This document shows, in pieces, positions 33,500 to 47,730 of a stretch of DNA of 64,000 nucleotides. Position 1 is the stretch's first letter; each line of letters begins with the position of its first letter. Position numbers and translations under genes: made by a program. The notes beneath the pieces are model-generated. The model saw only the letters and a list, made by a program, of their open reading frames with translations. It searched no databases and had not been told where the DNA came from. Source of the stretch: Patellaria atrata CBS 101060 (taxonomy: Eukaryota > Ascomycota > Dothideomycetes > Patellariales > Patellariaceae); the NCBI GenBank assembly GCA_010093705.1, contig MU006093.1, positions 827,301 through 891,300 of the forward strand, written 5' to 3'.

Positions 33500-34561
33500 A
33501 TGGCGGAAGCTACAGATCAAATCACCACCCCATCGTCATCGTCGGACGAGCTCCAACTCACAATAACCCACCACGGCACACCTCACATCTTCACCCTCCC
33601 CTCCACCTCCACAATATCCGACCTCTCCACCGCGATCTCCAACGACCTCTCTATTCCCTCCTCGCACCAAAAACTCCTAATAACGCCACGAGTCGGCCTC
33701 CTCCGCGCCCCCTTCAAAGACCCCACCCTCCCCCTCTCAACCCTCACCTCGAAAAAGATCCTCCTGATGGGCAGCACAGCCGCCGAAGTATCTCAAATAA
33801 CCAGCGCCAGCACAACGTCCCACGAACAATCCCTCCGCCGCGCAGCCGGTGGGCCCATAAAACCCGCCACACCCTCCCGGACACACAACCTGACCCGCAC
33901 CCTCGAAGAAGCCCAATACACCTTCCACACCCTGCGCCCCCTCCCCTACCTCCCAGACCCATCGCGCTCCCTAGCCCTCCTCTCGCGCCTGCGCTCCGAC
34001 CCAGGCATCAAAGCCACCATGCGGCGACATAAATTCTCCGTGCCTCTCCTCACGGAAATGGACCCCGCAGCCCACACCACGCACGCCTCCCGGACGTTGG
34101 GTCTAAACCGCAACCGGGGCGAAGTGATCGAGCTCCGTCTCCGCACCGACGCCGGAGACGGGTATCGGGATTATAAGACGATCAGACGGACGCTGTGTCA
34201 CGAGCTCGCGCATAACGTGTGGGGGGAGCATGATGGGAGGTTCTGGGAGCTGTGTCGGAGGATCGAGAGGGAGGTTGAGAGGGATGATTGGACGAGGGGC
34301 GGGAGATCCGTTGGAGAAGAAGTGTTTTATGAACCCGATGTTGTGGCGGATCATGGGGGGTGGACTGGGGGGGAGTTTGTGCTTGGAGGGGGGAATGTTG
34401 TTGTGGGGGGTCAGACGGGGAGGGTGGAGGGAGGTGCTGATGGTGGGATGAGTAGGAGGGATATCTTGGCTAGAGCGGCGGAGGAGAGGGCGAGGGCTGG
34501 GAAGAGGGCGGAGCAGGAGGGTGGCGCTCAGGAGGGAAAGAAACCGGAGGGGACTGCGTAG
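33500..34561 (+). CDS. Ubiquitin-like/WLM metalloprotease (Wss1 relative)
   Basis: This is a single-exon gene of 353 residues. An N-terminal ubiquitin-like fold (LQLTITHHGTPHIFTLPSTS to ~residue 95, ending SKKILLMGS) is followed by a WLM domain with the zinc-protease motif HELAHNVWGEHDGRFWEL. Yeast and fission-yeast relatives remove proteins crosslinked to DNA or act on SUMO/ubiquitin conjugates; that role is inferred here. The frame is open upstream to an ATG at 33302. I chose 33500 because the ubiquitin-like domain starts just after it and the upstream part is unlike the family; a mitochondrial-type extension is the alternative. The tail is Gly-, Arg- and Glu-rich and low-complexity. GC content is well above the flanks. 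Confidence 0.88.
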   Translation: MAEATDQITTPSSSSDELQLTITHHGTPHIFTLPSTSTISDLSTAISNDLSIPSSHQKLLITPRVGLLRAPFKDPTLPLSTLTSKKILLMGSTAAEVSQITSASTTSHEQSLRRAAGGPIKPATPSRTHNLTRTLEEAQYTFHTLRPLPYLPDPSRSLALLSRLRSDPGIKATMRRHKFSVPLLTEMDPAAHTTHASRTLGLNRNRGEVIELRLRTDAGDGYRDYKTIRRTLCHELAHNVWGEHDGRFWELCRRIEREVERDDWTRGGRSVGEEVFYEPDVVADHGGWTGGEFVLGGGNVVVGGQTGRVEGGADGGMSRRDILARAAEERARAGKRAEQEGGAQEGKKPEGTA

Positions 34562-34651
34562 TTTGGTGTATACATAGCGAGGCGTTGGTGTTTTGTTACT
34601 GTACACGTTCTCCCTGAGCGATTTTGGCGCAAATGGAATATCATGTGTTAG

Positions 34652-35017
34652 TCACATCGTCAGACCGAGAAATAAGAATGTCAGCATAATAGCAGATATC
34701 ATACTGTCAAATCCACCTCTCGTCTCTCTACCGTCCACCAACAAAAAATCTCTCCTTCCGTGATAGACCCATCTCACATCCTCCCAAACACGAAGGAACC
34801 CATATCCCAGATCCAGAATAGCAAGCCAAGCGAACGCTATGAGGGTATCAACCCAATCGTGCGGAAAAAAAACAGTAAACCTCCCAGAAAGAACACTTGG
34901 CGCCAAAAATCCCAATGCCATCGAAAAGAAAACAGAGAGCCGCATCAGAGGAAAATAAACATGCGTTTCATAGATATGGATATAATATCTGTTTTGATAT
35001 GTCAAGTATGAAAACAT
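34652..35017 (-). CDS. Hypothetical small membrane protein
   Basis: The ORF codes 121 residues from ATG 35017 and lies just downstream of the LicD gene on the same strand. It has hydrophobic stretches (LSVFFSMALGFLAPSVLS, DTLIAFAWLAILDLGYGFL, MISAIMLTFLFLGLTM) and a polar loop (YHGRRDFLLVDGRETRGG). The first ~30 residues look less natural, so the true start may be an inner Met near 34937 or follow an intron. I do not recognise the family. It may be a real small gene, an incomplete model or a remnant. Confidence 0.4.
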   Translation of the reverse strand: MFSYLTYQNRYYIHIYETHVYFPLMRLSVFFSMALGFLAPSVLSGRFTVFFPHDWVDTLIAFAWLAILDLGYGFLRVWEDVRWVYHGRRDFLLVDGRETRGGFDSMISAIMLTFLFLGLTM

Positions 35018-35115
35018 GGTATAAAGCAATGTACCGGTCCCGCATGGTCCGGCCTGAACAAAAAGTTTTGATTCCCTGTGAACGAATTTAGTGGTATGAT
35101 GCAGCTTTGAATATG

Positions 35116-36230
35116 TCACCAACTAAGGATGCTGCGTTTTATTTTCTTCTCTTTTTTCTCGTTGGTGGTTTCAGGGTTTTTGACCCATTCTTTGAGATCC
35201 GGGTTCCAGGTATGACTGGAGCAAAAAGAAGTTAGTTATGAACTATTGCTCAAATTTATTTTGTGGCTAGGACATACCCCTGGAATTCAGTCACAACCAA
35301 AGCTTTGTCTTTATACTCATCCGTTAGGATCTTGTCATAGGCGTACGGAATTAGTGCCGGTACACCCTCGTATATCGATTCACGCATCGGATACAGCTCT
35401 GTCGTCTTGTATCTATGGAAGTTTTTACAACTCCAGATCCCAGGGTGAATGTCAGGTTGTGTCTCACTGAGCCCGGTGATATCGATGTATAGACCATTTC
35501 GCATATCGATCCAGCGTGCATCAATGATATTTTGCCCATCACCTCTTTCGCGTTGCCAAGCCCATCGGTTAACGTCAAGGAGGTAGTCACGCCTCACGGT
35601 CTTATCTTCTGAGACGTAGTGATGGATTGTGCGGTTATGGTGTTTACCCATATAGTCTAATGTTGCGCCAGATACTTGGGTATCTACGTCCCAGTCCCAT
35701 GGTAACATCTACAAAGCGGTTAGTGAAGAATGAAGAGGAGAAGCCAAGCGTGATTACCTTGCCATTCCACCACCAACCTAGAAGAGTACCATGTGCTATC
35801 CACGTCTCTAAACCTTGTTCTCGGAACCAAGTTAAATATGCGCGAATCATGTGTGTAAGGGTATCAGTGCGTTCATCGTAAGATACGGCTTCTTTAAAAT
35901 ATCGTGTGTCATAATGGCCGAGTATATCGTCAGAGCTACAGATCCGTTAGTTTCTCGGATGCGAAATACTTTGCAAGGGCTGAAATGACTGAGGCGCATA
36001 CCCAGGTTCATCTAGATCAAAGTCAGTGAGGAGAATCAGGGATATATACTGAGATATGTCTTAAACATACGGAAGTATTTATTATCGCCTTTCCTTGGTC
36101 CACCCCTCTTTTCTATTTTTCTTTTCTCCAATCCCTTTTTATCCGTCTCCACTGTTGCCTCTGGAGCAGCTATCACCGGTGCAACCAGAAGTGCGGATAC
36201 GAGGAATGTCGCATATTGTAAAAGTCTCAT
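35116..36230 (-). CDS. LicD-family protein, secreted or Golgi (Mnn4-like)
   Basis: Fungal LicD/Mnn4-type proteins are linked to adding phosphate-containing groups to glycans in the secretory route. Exons are 36230-36071, 36011-36002, 35935-35758, 35708-35278 and 35215-35116, giving 292 residues. Exon 2 is only 10 bases (ATGAACCTGG). It joins KYF to SDDILGHYDTRYF as KYFHEPGSDD, and its flanking introns have good CTGAC and CTAAC branch sites. Residues 1-22 are a signal peptide (MRLLQYATFLVSALLVAPVI). The LicD core reads IRAYLTWFREQGLETWIAHG, then TLLGWWWNGK and MLPWDWDVDTQVSG with the nucleotidyltransferase-like DxD. The tail is basic (NEKKEKKIKRSILSW). Confidence 0.88.
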
Positions 36231-38707
36231 ACTCTTCCTTTTCGCTAACTCTTAACTATGCTGATAAGTGTGATTGTTTTAAGTTCTATTCGCGGCGAAG
36301 AAGCTGTCGAAAACTCCTAGAGAGAGATTACAACGACGTCAGATAGCTAGGACAAGCTGAACTACAAGCCTTCGAGGATAGTTGGGTCAAACTTCGAGGC
36401 GAGGAAGTACAGAGGATGATTATTAGGGATAAGCGAGTATTTCAGGTCGTAAGAATATTAAGGTGAAGGATTCAGAGACTTGCGTACTTCGTTGGGTACG
36501 AGGCTGTGGGGAATGCCTTACGACGAGTCGCAGCACGTTCAGATAACCCCAAGGTATAAGTAAAACGGGCGTCGCTATGTACGATGTGGGATCAAACGGA
36601 GAGTACAAGAAGAAGGGAATTCGCGCGATTATGAGTACATGTACAAGGCGATGATAAGTACAAGAAGAAGGGTCAAAGGGGCCAAATTGGTTAACAAGTT
36701 TGCGTTGGTTGAGAGTGAGAGTTGGGATCAAAGTCTCCCTCTCCTGAGTGCTGAAGTTCGTACAGGTACAGCCGTTGGCCTGTCGCGTGCCCTAGTGCTA
36801 AACGTGCCCAATTGCCATTTCGGAAAGCGGCCTCGGTTGTCAAACTGTGATCCTTCAAGACTTTTCAACCCACTCAGCCTTCCCCAGAATAATCCCCGCT
36901 TAACCCTAACAGGAGAATCTCACCCGTCAAACTCAATATCTGACACAAACCCTTTCTGACTTTAAAAAGTTCCCTATACTTACCCCTCCACGGCCTCCAT
37001 AAAGTAGTCAGACATTGCGGTCCATGCCGCTCCCTTAAACTGGCTCTTTTCCAATCATTCCTTCGCTTAAGGACGACAAGCTTTAAGTTGACCGCTTATT
37101 ACCATAGCCTCGAGTTAAGCTCTCTTTGAAACAGTGCTTATCAGATTTCGATAGGGAGAACGCCAGGGACAGATGAATCTAAACCAGGCTGAATGCTCCT
37201 CACAGGGGAAATACGACATCTTTTAAACACAGTGAGGGAGGTTACGCATACTGTTTACGTATGTCGACAAGAAATCCAGCCATAGGATGCGTCGACGACA
37301 AATTCAAAGTCACTTTCGGCTAGAAGGAGTACGTATGAACGCAAGAGAGACAGATCCTCTCGATGTCATGGAGAGATAATGGGAATGAGCATCTGGGTCG
37401 TCAAAAATAAAAGTAAAATCATGTCCCACCTTCTGTAATGCATGGTCTACGTCAAAGACATGTGTACGTATGCAAAGTCGTAACATTGCCGTTCCTATAC
37501 GTTGTAGGTGAAGGATGGGAAGTCTTCGTACGAGCCAGTCACTGTACAGAAAACCATAATGTTAGATTCTCGGGGGGACAAATTCTGATGCTTGCTCCGT
37601 ATACTGACGTGCAATGGTATTGACAAAGCGCGGCTCCTGTACGGATTGTACGGTATGTGATATGAATGCAATAAAGCAAAATATCTTTACATAAAACGCC
37701 TTGAGAAGCTCACTCTGACTAGGTAGAGCATGGAGAGCGTACAGCTCCTGCACAACGAAGCTTTGCGTTCACATGTTGATAGAAGATGGTCATCCCTTAG
37801 CATCTTTGACTGGGAAAGGGAAATGAAGCCCATTTGGACAATCTCCTCCTATGGATAGTTTGATATAGCATATGCCCACGACTTGCCATTCGATGGACGA
37901 GCATACGTATAGTATATTGGAATAACGTTTCCCGTAAAGTAAATCAAACGCGATGGGTCCTTGGTAGGAACAAAAGTGCGAAAGATTGGTGCCCTAGACT
38001 ACTCAACTCCTCGAACGAACTTCTCGTATCAATTGGATCCTCCTCTCATGGAGCCTGAACTTCTGAGGTATTGGATACTTGTTTTATAGCCATGGTCTGT
38101 TGTCGACTTTGGTTCCTTACATTGTCTAAATGACGTACTACTGCAGATCTAGAGCTTGAGAGAGGGCTAAACCACCCCTCCGTGCCCTGCTACCCCTCTA
38201 TCAAAAGAAATAGAAATCTGGGGAGCTCATGGTGGGTGTTGGTACCTTACAGTATAGAATGCAGCCCCATTACAGGCACACAGGATTGATATTGGAGCCA
38301 ATAAGATCTAATTGTAGTTCGAGGAAGACGAACTTACAGAGGGATACAGTAACACGCATTTGTAACAACAACGTGTGCTGTTGTCCTCCAAAGGACTGAC
38401 CTCTTTTAGGTCCCTCTGGCCCCTTCATGATGATCTAGTGCGGGGGAATGATGTTGGCTTCACCAACAGCCACGCCGCCTCAGAAAATTGCGTGATTGCT
38501 GGAGTAAAAACACAAGGAGCTTGAGAAAAGCCTGCGAAATTTTCTTAAAGAAAGCGATACCCTTTCTTCTCTTACTTGTAGTTTCTAGCTTACCTTATTG
38601 ACCCACCTTGAAGGAATTGAAATAAGCAACGACTTGCTAGGTAGTTCATCACTCATTCTCCCCAGAAAACATACCAAAAGAGTTGTTATATCGTCCCAGG
38701 TCCCATC
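36231..38707. other. 2.5-kb gene-free stretch
   Basis: Only short ORFs without motifs. It should contain the divergent promoters of the LicD and sulfhydrylase genes. No repeats with clear ends are seen. Confidence 0.5.
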
Positions 38708-40425
<1,718 letters not shown>

Positions 40426-41832
40426 GAAGATTAAACCGGTGTGCGGTGTATAAGCGTCGATGTGGATGCAGATGGACCTCCAATGGCATAGTGAGGGCAT
40501 CCGATCTCTAGGGTTTGATGAGAAGTAGCACTGTTTGCATGTTCACAATGCTAGCAATGATATCCCAGAGTATCAATCAAGCATCCATCTCGAATCGTAG
40601 AAATATTCTTTTGCACTTGATGAAATTTCCATTTCAAACGGTGGTCTTCTTTCGTCCTGGTCACCGGTTCATTTCCGAGCTCTTGTAGCCCGCCGCCTGG
40701 CTCCAAAACCTAAAGTCGATGGATAGATTTTTCTTTCGCAGAACATCCCATTTCAGCACATGTCAATCCCAAAAGCCCGATATCGAGCGCTCTTATCGTA
40801 TGTTCATACCTTAGGATGATAGCGCGACAGTGTATCGACGTGCGCGATATAGTGAAGACGTGTCATGAAAAGATCGTAAGTAATAATTTGCAATGTCGTG
40901 ACCGGGTCCATGATACTGAGGATTGCACTACCTGAAAGTAAAGATGATTGCTTTAGTATCGCTTCAGTGGTTCATTTCGGTGTTTCCTCGTGTATTGTAG
41001 CTCCCCTGGGCATGCTAATAAGGTAATCATCGGGGACCCCGCTGCGTGACCTTGTAACAGCTGCCCCACGTGCCCATCTAAAAGTCCCAAACGGAGGTTT
41101 TGCCCCCACAGCTTCCAGTTCCGACCGGATGGCCATGGAGTTCGGGGTAGAGTAGATCTACTATCACTAATAAGGTAATAACTTTTAGAGCTGTAAGCAT
41201 GTGAAGGTTGGGTTCTAACGTAAGAACCTTAACAGCTTAATTTGATGGATTACCTACTGTGAGACAAAGTTAAGCACGCGTAGCTATATCTAATAAGGAT
41301 TTGAAAGACAATAGGAGGATGCTGCATCCTAATCTTGAAAGTGGTCAAAAGATACCTTACATCTTCACCGAAAGCAATACTCGGCGGAGTTACCTAGAAG
41401 GTGCATGTCCTCCTTGTCCAGTCTGAAAAGCCCGGTGTCGTACAAAAGTACCGAGGCTTGTACTTGTTCAAACAAAATAGCTTCGCTCTAGTTCTACCAC
41501 TTGAAGAAGGCCTTCATCCCTCCTTCTCACCTTCTAATATTTTCTTGTTCCGTTCGAAATAACTTACAGTATCAGATCCTGCCCTCTCATGCATATTAGA
41601 TGAAATCCTACGGTTAAATCCGGACGTCCCACCTTAACATAGGAGTTCCACTCATCCCTTTAGTATTGGACTATAGCATCATTCCAGGTTGGAATCAATC
41701 AAGGTAGGATTCACAGCACTGGTTGGTTAATGCTTTATGCTGAAAGTAACATTTTAGAAAACATTGGCCATTCAAGACATCCTAACTTTCCTACGCCTCG
41801 TCTGGTTCATCTCGCCGTTATAACACTTTACG
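40426..41832. other. Spacer between sulfhydrylase and acyl-CoA synthetase genes
   Basis: No coding exon is recognised. It holds the 3' end of one gene and the promoter of the next. Confidence 0.5.
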
Positions 41833-44189
41833 ATGGCTCCAGTAGAAATCTTAGCCGTTCAGCGGGCTGCTACTTTGCAACCACCTCCCCCGAAAGGGTC
41901 CCCTCATGGTGTCGCTCTACCTGGAACGAAGAGAGACGGTCGAAGTGCGATATACAGACACTGGCGTTTCCAGGACGAGCTCTTAAAGACATTGGACCCC
42001 TCCGTGAGCTTTCCATAGCTGATACTCGTAGAATATAATGACTGAATCTCAGCTTATCTTCTCCTAGGTGACAACTTGTCATGAAGCGTTCGAACAGACG
42101 GGTAAGATATTCTGAGTCTTTTGGGATCTCACATATTGACATCTTCTTGTAGCTAAGGCCGCTCCGAAGCGAAACTGCCTCGGTCATCGTCCGTACCACC
42201 GTGACACGAAAACCTTTGGAGACTATGTATGGCAAGATTATGAGACAGTCCAACGGCGAAGAAAAAATCTCGGTGCAGGCATTGTACGCCTCCACAGAGA
42301 AGCTGGTATCACGGAGCAAAAGTATGGAGTTGGACTATGGTGCCAAAATCGTCCAGAATGGCAAATAGTTGGTATGTCAGACATGAAGCAGAAATCTATG
42401 TCCTCATGTTTGGTGTAGGTACTAACCCTGGACATAGATCTTGCTTGCATGTCTCAGAGCCTTTTCTCCGTCTCTCTTTACGACACGCTCGGACCGGATA
42501 CAACCGAGTACATCATAAACCACGTCGGCATGACCTGTGTCGCAACATCTTTGAGCCATATCACGACTCTTCTAAAACTTAAGCCGCGCCTTCCCACTCT
42601 TAAATTCATCATATGCCTTGACCCCCTGAGCGAAGGCGAGCGACTCGGTGAATCAAAAGGCGAAATATTAAATGCTATCGCCCAAGATCTTGACATTTCG
42701 ATATATTCTATTCAGGACGTAGAAGCAATCGGCGAAAGTACCCCGATTCCCTATAATCCACCCACAGCAGAAGACATTGTAACCATAAATTACACTAGTG
42801 GCACCACAGGTGACCCAAAGGGCGTTGTATTGACACATGCTGCAGCGATAGCCGCGGCAAGCGTTTCATTGCTTGTCATTGATAAAGATGCTGGAGATAG
42901 ATTACTATCATTCCTTCCACTTGCTCACATTTACCAGCGGGTGGGTGAACACTCCGCTTTGTGGAGTGGCACATCGATTGGCTACTTTCACGGAAATATC
43001 CTCGAATTAGCAGACGATATCAAATTACTTCGTCCGACGGTATTCAGCGCAGTGCCGAGATTGTATAATAGATTTGGCGGTCTCATCAAAGCTGCTACGA
43101 TCCAACAAGGAGGCGTGCGGGGCGCATTGTCCAGACGTGTCGTCTCTACGAAGCTTGCAAATATCAAGGCACCCGAGGGTACAGCTACGAACAAGCATCT
43201 CTTCTACGATCGTATTTGGGCAAAGAAAGTCTCTGCTGCTATCGGCCTGGACCAATGTGTGACAATGGTCTCCGGCGCCGCACCCTTAGACCCTTCCCTT
43301 CATCAGTTCCTACGCATAGTCTTCGCCAACGATTTCAAGCAAGGTTACGGCTTGACTGAGACTTACGCTGCGTCCATGGCACAACTTAAAGATGACATGT
43401 CATCTGGAAATTGTGGTCCTCCAGCTGCAACTCATGAGCTTTGTCTCTTAGACGTACCTGATATGGATTATCTATCCACAGATAAGCCCCATCCGCGCGG
43501 GGAATTGCTCATCCGGGCGACTTCTTTGTTCAGAGAATATTATAAAAATGAGAAGGAGACCACCAAATCTATTGATAGCGACGGTTGGTTCCACACCGGT
43601 GATATCTGCTCGGTCGATGAACTAGGGCGTTTCAAGATAATTGATCGTGTGAAGAATGTTCTGAAGCTAGCGCAAGGGGAGTATCTTTCTCCTGAGCGTA
43701 TCGAGAACGTTATTCTGGCGAACTGTAGCTGGCTTCAGATTGCATACGTGCATGGGGATTCCCACCAGAGTTTCCTGGTTGCTATCTTCGGCATCGCGCC
43801 TGACGCGTTTGCGCCTTTTGCAAGTAAACTAATAGGCAAAGAGTACTCTGTTACAGATCTGAAAACGTTGGAGTCTGTGGCACAGGAACCTAAAGTTCGG
43901 AAGGCAGTAATCAAGGAGTTAGACAAGGTGGCCAAACGAAACAAGTTCAACAGCTATGAGAAGGTTAGGGACGTCAGATTGCTCGTCGATCCTTTCACAA
44001 TTGATAATGAGCTCTTGACTCCGACGTAAGTAGAATTTCCTACTCTCGTAATTGACTAGATGATGCTAATAGCTTTACAGTCTCAAGCTTAAGCGCGCGC
44101 AGGCCGCCAGGAAGTATCGTCATCTGCTGGATGAAATGTACGAGAACACCCTCGCAGAGGATGAGAATAAGCCCCGGGCTAAGCTATAG
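41833..44189 (+). CDS. Long-chain acyl-CoA synthetase, peroxisomal
   Basis: The enzyme activates fatty acids to acyl-CoA with ATP, here probably for beta-oxidation in peroxisomes. Exons are 41833-42003, 42068-42101, 42153-42371, 42438-44025 and 44081-44189, giving 706 residues. Exon 2 is 34 bases. The AMP-binding P-loop is YTSGTTGDPKGVVLTH. Later marks are LSFLPLAHIYQR, QGYGLTET, SDGWFHTGDI and the linker FKIIDRVKNVLKLAQGEYLS, whose VKNVLKLAQGE form marks the long-chain acyl-CoA synthetase branch. The last three residues are AKL, a type 1 peroxisome signal. They come from the last exon. Confidence 0.93.
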
Positions 44190-44725
44190 TTTGGAATCGT
44201 GTTACGGGACTAGGAACCGAACGTCTCGTTGTACATACATATCTTGTGTTATGAAATATTAAGGTAGGTGCTTCGAACTGCTCGTCTAGACGGAGTGAAG
44301 CAGGATTGGATGAATCATTTCCCTCCATTTTGTCGTATTTATGGGCATTTTAGAAATGGAACTGCATAAGATAGCATATTAGATATAATGAACGAAAGAT
44401 TATACCTTACTATTACGTGCAATTAATTTTAAAAACAACAGCTGTGAACTTTCATCATACTGATAGGGCTGATAATTTGCGGGATGAGAACAGACCCTGG
44501 TCTCTCCCTTGGGTCGACCGGCAAGCTGATACACAACCTCCCTTCGATTCTTTACCTCCTCAATTTGCCCTTATACATATTGTAATCGCCTATTCGAATC
44601 CCTTCATTACTACCCTGGGTCACTCATTTTATATAGACACGCGTCGTTGCTGTTTTAAATAAATCTTTTGCGCCTTGCGCGGCGCCGCCGCACCTGAAGA
44701 TCTCTTTCTTCTCGACAGCGCAATT
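44190..44725. other. Spacer before MID1
   Basis: AT-rich intergenic sequence. The frame of MID1 is open back to 44675, but the ATG at 44726 opens the hydrophobic leader and is preferred. Nothing else is seen. Confidence 0.5.
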
Positions 44726-46703
44726 ATGCAGTTCCCTAAATTAACACCTCTTCAATCTCGCCTTGCTGCCTCACTTACGACCGCAGTAATTCTCATAGTC
44801 ATACTATTCTCTCTGTCGCCAAGACATTCCGCATACGCAGCTGAAATCGACTCGATACTGAACGACGAGCATAATCACCACTGGTTACCGGAAAATGTTG
44901 ACGCAGCTGGTTTGAGTTGGGACGATGAAAAGGATCAAGATGCGTATGAAGCTGAGTTTCTCGGATTAGACAGGGGGATAATAGGAAGAGCACCAGCCGG
45001 AGTTGATGGACTGGATAACAATACACCGAGCAATCTGAATCTTGACCCTGGGCGGACAAATAACTACGTTTTCGAAAACAAAACATTATGGGGAAATCAT
45101 TCTGCGACGGGTCTAGGACTTCCCGCACTTCCTCGGACCAGAGAAACTCGAGACGTGGGAGAATTCGCTACCCCTATAGAAATAAGGCAAGACCGAGCGT
45201 CGCAAACCACTCGACTATTGTATATTTCCATCAATGTTTGTTCACAACCAACTAGGAATGGCACCTCCACTTCTACGGGGCCTCCTCCACAACTTACGTT
45301 GTACATATCGCAATCTGAGAGAAACCAACGACCCAGCCCAGACGCCAACGAGCTTGATATGAAAACGTTACCACTAAATGAGGGGTTCCAAAATTGTACC
45401 ATCGACGCTACAGGAGATGTCTATATTGGTGTCCACGCCCCGGAATTGCCGCAAGGTTTCTCTGGTGGATATAACTATGACCTCGCTGCTTCTATCGACG
45501 GCTATTACCATTCGTGGACTGAGGACGAGAAGGACTCTCCGCTTCTTTATCTCGTTGACAGTGACACGAGTTCCGCCCTTCTCGTAACTAGTAACTTAAC
45601 CCAGAACGATATTACTGACAGAGTGTACCAAAATGGGTTGAACATGAGGCCACCATTTCAGATCTTTGCATTCAATGAAAATGAGACGTCTATCAAGGGC
45701 TTGGAGCATTCATACTGTGGCCTTAAGACCATGAATGCATCGACCCAGGTAATAACCGACAGAAGTATGACAGTTCGAGGGTTGGGGAACCACCCTAAGG
45801 AGCAGTTCTACGTTCGAAACCTGAATCATAGCTCGACGTATCTCTCGTACCTCGCTATTGAAGGCAACTCGACAAACTTCGGAGCTGGTACTGTAGGAGG
45901 GGGTGGTACGATATTGGTTCGCACTACCTTCAAAACCAAAGCGGGTACGGATACATCATCCTACTTATTCTACCATTACTAATGATGTGATAGACAATAA
46001 CTGCCGTGTTGTGTTTAACTTGACTTTTTGTTCTGAAGTCGCCTACGCCGTCCCATCTAACCCTGAACTGTTTCCCGACCGCCAAAATCTAGCAGACATG
46101 TACGATAAAAATGCTGCGCATCATTATCAGAATTTCAACTATTCACTCCAGCAGATCCCTTGCAGTACCACTGCCAACGATACAAAGTACTCGCTCGTAC
46201 GCAATTGTACCCACTGCGCCCGTGATTACAAAAACTGGCTCTGTGCAGTCACCATTCCCCGTTGTGCCGACTTCTCTACTTCATCGCAACTCTACTATCT
46301 GCAACCGAGGAATCTGGCTCAAGCTTTCATCAATGGTTCGAGACCGTTACATGATACCCTGACCTCCCACAGGACATTAACACAACGTCTTGGAACTAAC
46401 AGTTCACGCAATCCATGGATAGACGAGGAAATTCGCCCAGGGCCATACAAGGAGGTGTTACCGTGCGAGGACCTCTGCTACAATGTGGTGCAGAGCTGTC
46501 CGGCAGCTTTTGGATTTGGATGTCCAACGTCAGGCCAAGGTCTAGAAATGAGCTATGGGACACGAAATGAGAAAAAAGGTGTGGTGACATGCAACTTTCC
46601 AGGTCAAATGATCCCCGTAAGTGGAGGAGCGCCTATGAGGTCTCAGAGCTGGAATATTTGGGCCTGGGTTGGGGTAGTGGCTTTGTTCACGGCATGGCTA
46701 TGA
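44726..46703 (+). CDS. MID1: Mid1, stretch-activated calcium channel subunit
   Basis: Mid1 is the regulatory partner of the Cch1 calcium channel and is needed for calcium entry under mechanical, pheromone or ER stress. Exons are 44726-45944 and 45994-46703, giving 642 residues; the intron is 49 bases with a CTAAT-type branch. A signal or anchor segment (LAASLTTAVILIVILFSLS) lies near the N-terminus and a hydrophobic C-terminal segment (IWAWVGVVALFTAWL) at the end, as in fungal Mid1. Between them are many N-glycosylation sites and the Cys-rich region (CRVVFNLTFCSEVAYAVPSN, then NCTHCARDYKNWLCAVTIPR and later PCEDLCYNVVQSCPAAFGFG CP). The Cys pattern is the family hallmark. The length is near the usual. 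Confidence 0.93.
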
Positions 46704-47296
46704 GGGTCTGTTTATATGGATGGTGAGGGTCGCATTTTATAGGACGGAATTGCATGGATGGCGTTCTGGGTGAATGTGGGTTGTATGACGGTTCGTTTGG
46801 GCGACTGGATCTGTATGACTGTGAGCCATCGTATATGAATGCTAATATAGGCGCACGCCCCTAATGGACGTTACTAGACCCTTCCCGTACCGTTGGGACT
46901 GACGGTCAGTTATGCGCCTCCCGTGTTGCGGGCGCAAGAGGTTTCTCTTCTTCTATCAGAGCATTACTGGCTTACTGTACACCTTTGGTTCATGCATGTA
47001 TCGGGATTGACCATACAAACTATAGAGATTTGATAATGGGCCGGAACTGTGAGTATGTCAGTACGTGTACAACAACCGTACAGCGTATAACGACTGGTAA
47101 CATGAACATCCTAAGGTTACTAAAACGTTTATAATTTCATCCTCCATTTTCAAAAACCTAAGCATCTTTTGCTAATCGATCCTGACCTTCGAAGCATTGC
47201 TGTGAACGCCGTTTTTAGATGCTTTGTCCCCATGCGCCGCCGCTAATAAACAATATCACTACCCAATAAGTGGAATATCCCTGAAAAACGAAATCT
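46704..47296. other. Convergent spacer of MID1 and SPT4
   Basis: Both flanking genes end here. No exon, RNA gene or repeat is recognised. Confidence 0.5.
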
Positions 47297-47730
47297 TCAT
47301 TCATCCTCCATCCCTTCCTCCTCTCGCTTACTTCCATCTCTCCTATTACCAATTAGTATTCTATCTTTGCATTCCCATTCCACTCGCAGGATCAAACTTA
47401 CGGGAAGTACCTCACCCCCGCGTTCTCCATATTTGCCAATACATCCTCCGGTAGCATACCCGTAACTTTGACCGCATACGTCCCCGGAACAAAGGAATCG
47501 AGCCGTTGCCATTTCGCTACCCAAGATGTTGCAGGGTCGGTGAGTGCGATCAGGCCTTCGTAGACCTGTGATGTGCATTCTCGAATAGCGTCGTTGTTGC
47601 CGACTAGGCTGAGGAAGTCGTCGCAGTTGGGACAACCAGAGGTATAGAATTTGTGCTGGTGTTGCACGATAGAGCAGACCATGCAGGCCCGTAGAGCACG
47701 GTGTTGAGAGCGGGCGACGAAGGCAGACAT
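47297..47730 (-). CDS. SPT4: Spt4, transcription elongation factor (DSIF subunit)
   Basis: Spt4 pairs with Spt5 to keep RNA polymerase II processive. Exons are 47730-47402 and 47342-47297, giving 124 residues. The zinc finger is CMVC..(13)..CPNC. Family marks are RACMVCSIVQ, GCPNCDDFLSL, ECTSQVYEGLIALTDPATSW and VPGTYAVKVTGMLPEDV. The second exon adds RDGSKREEEGMEDE after VRYFP, the usual acidic Spt4 end. The gene is divergent to PPT1, with 447 bases between start codons. Confidence 0.95.
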
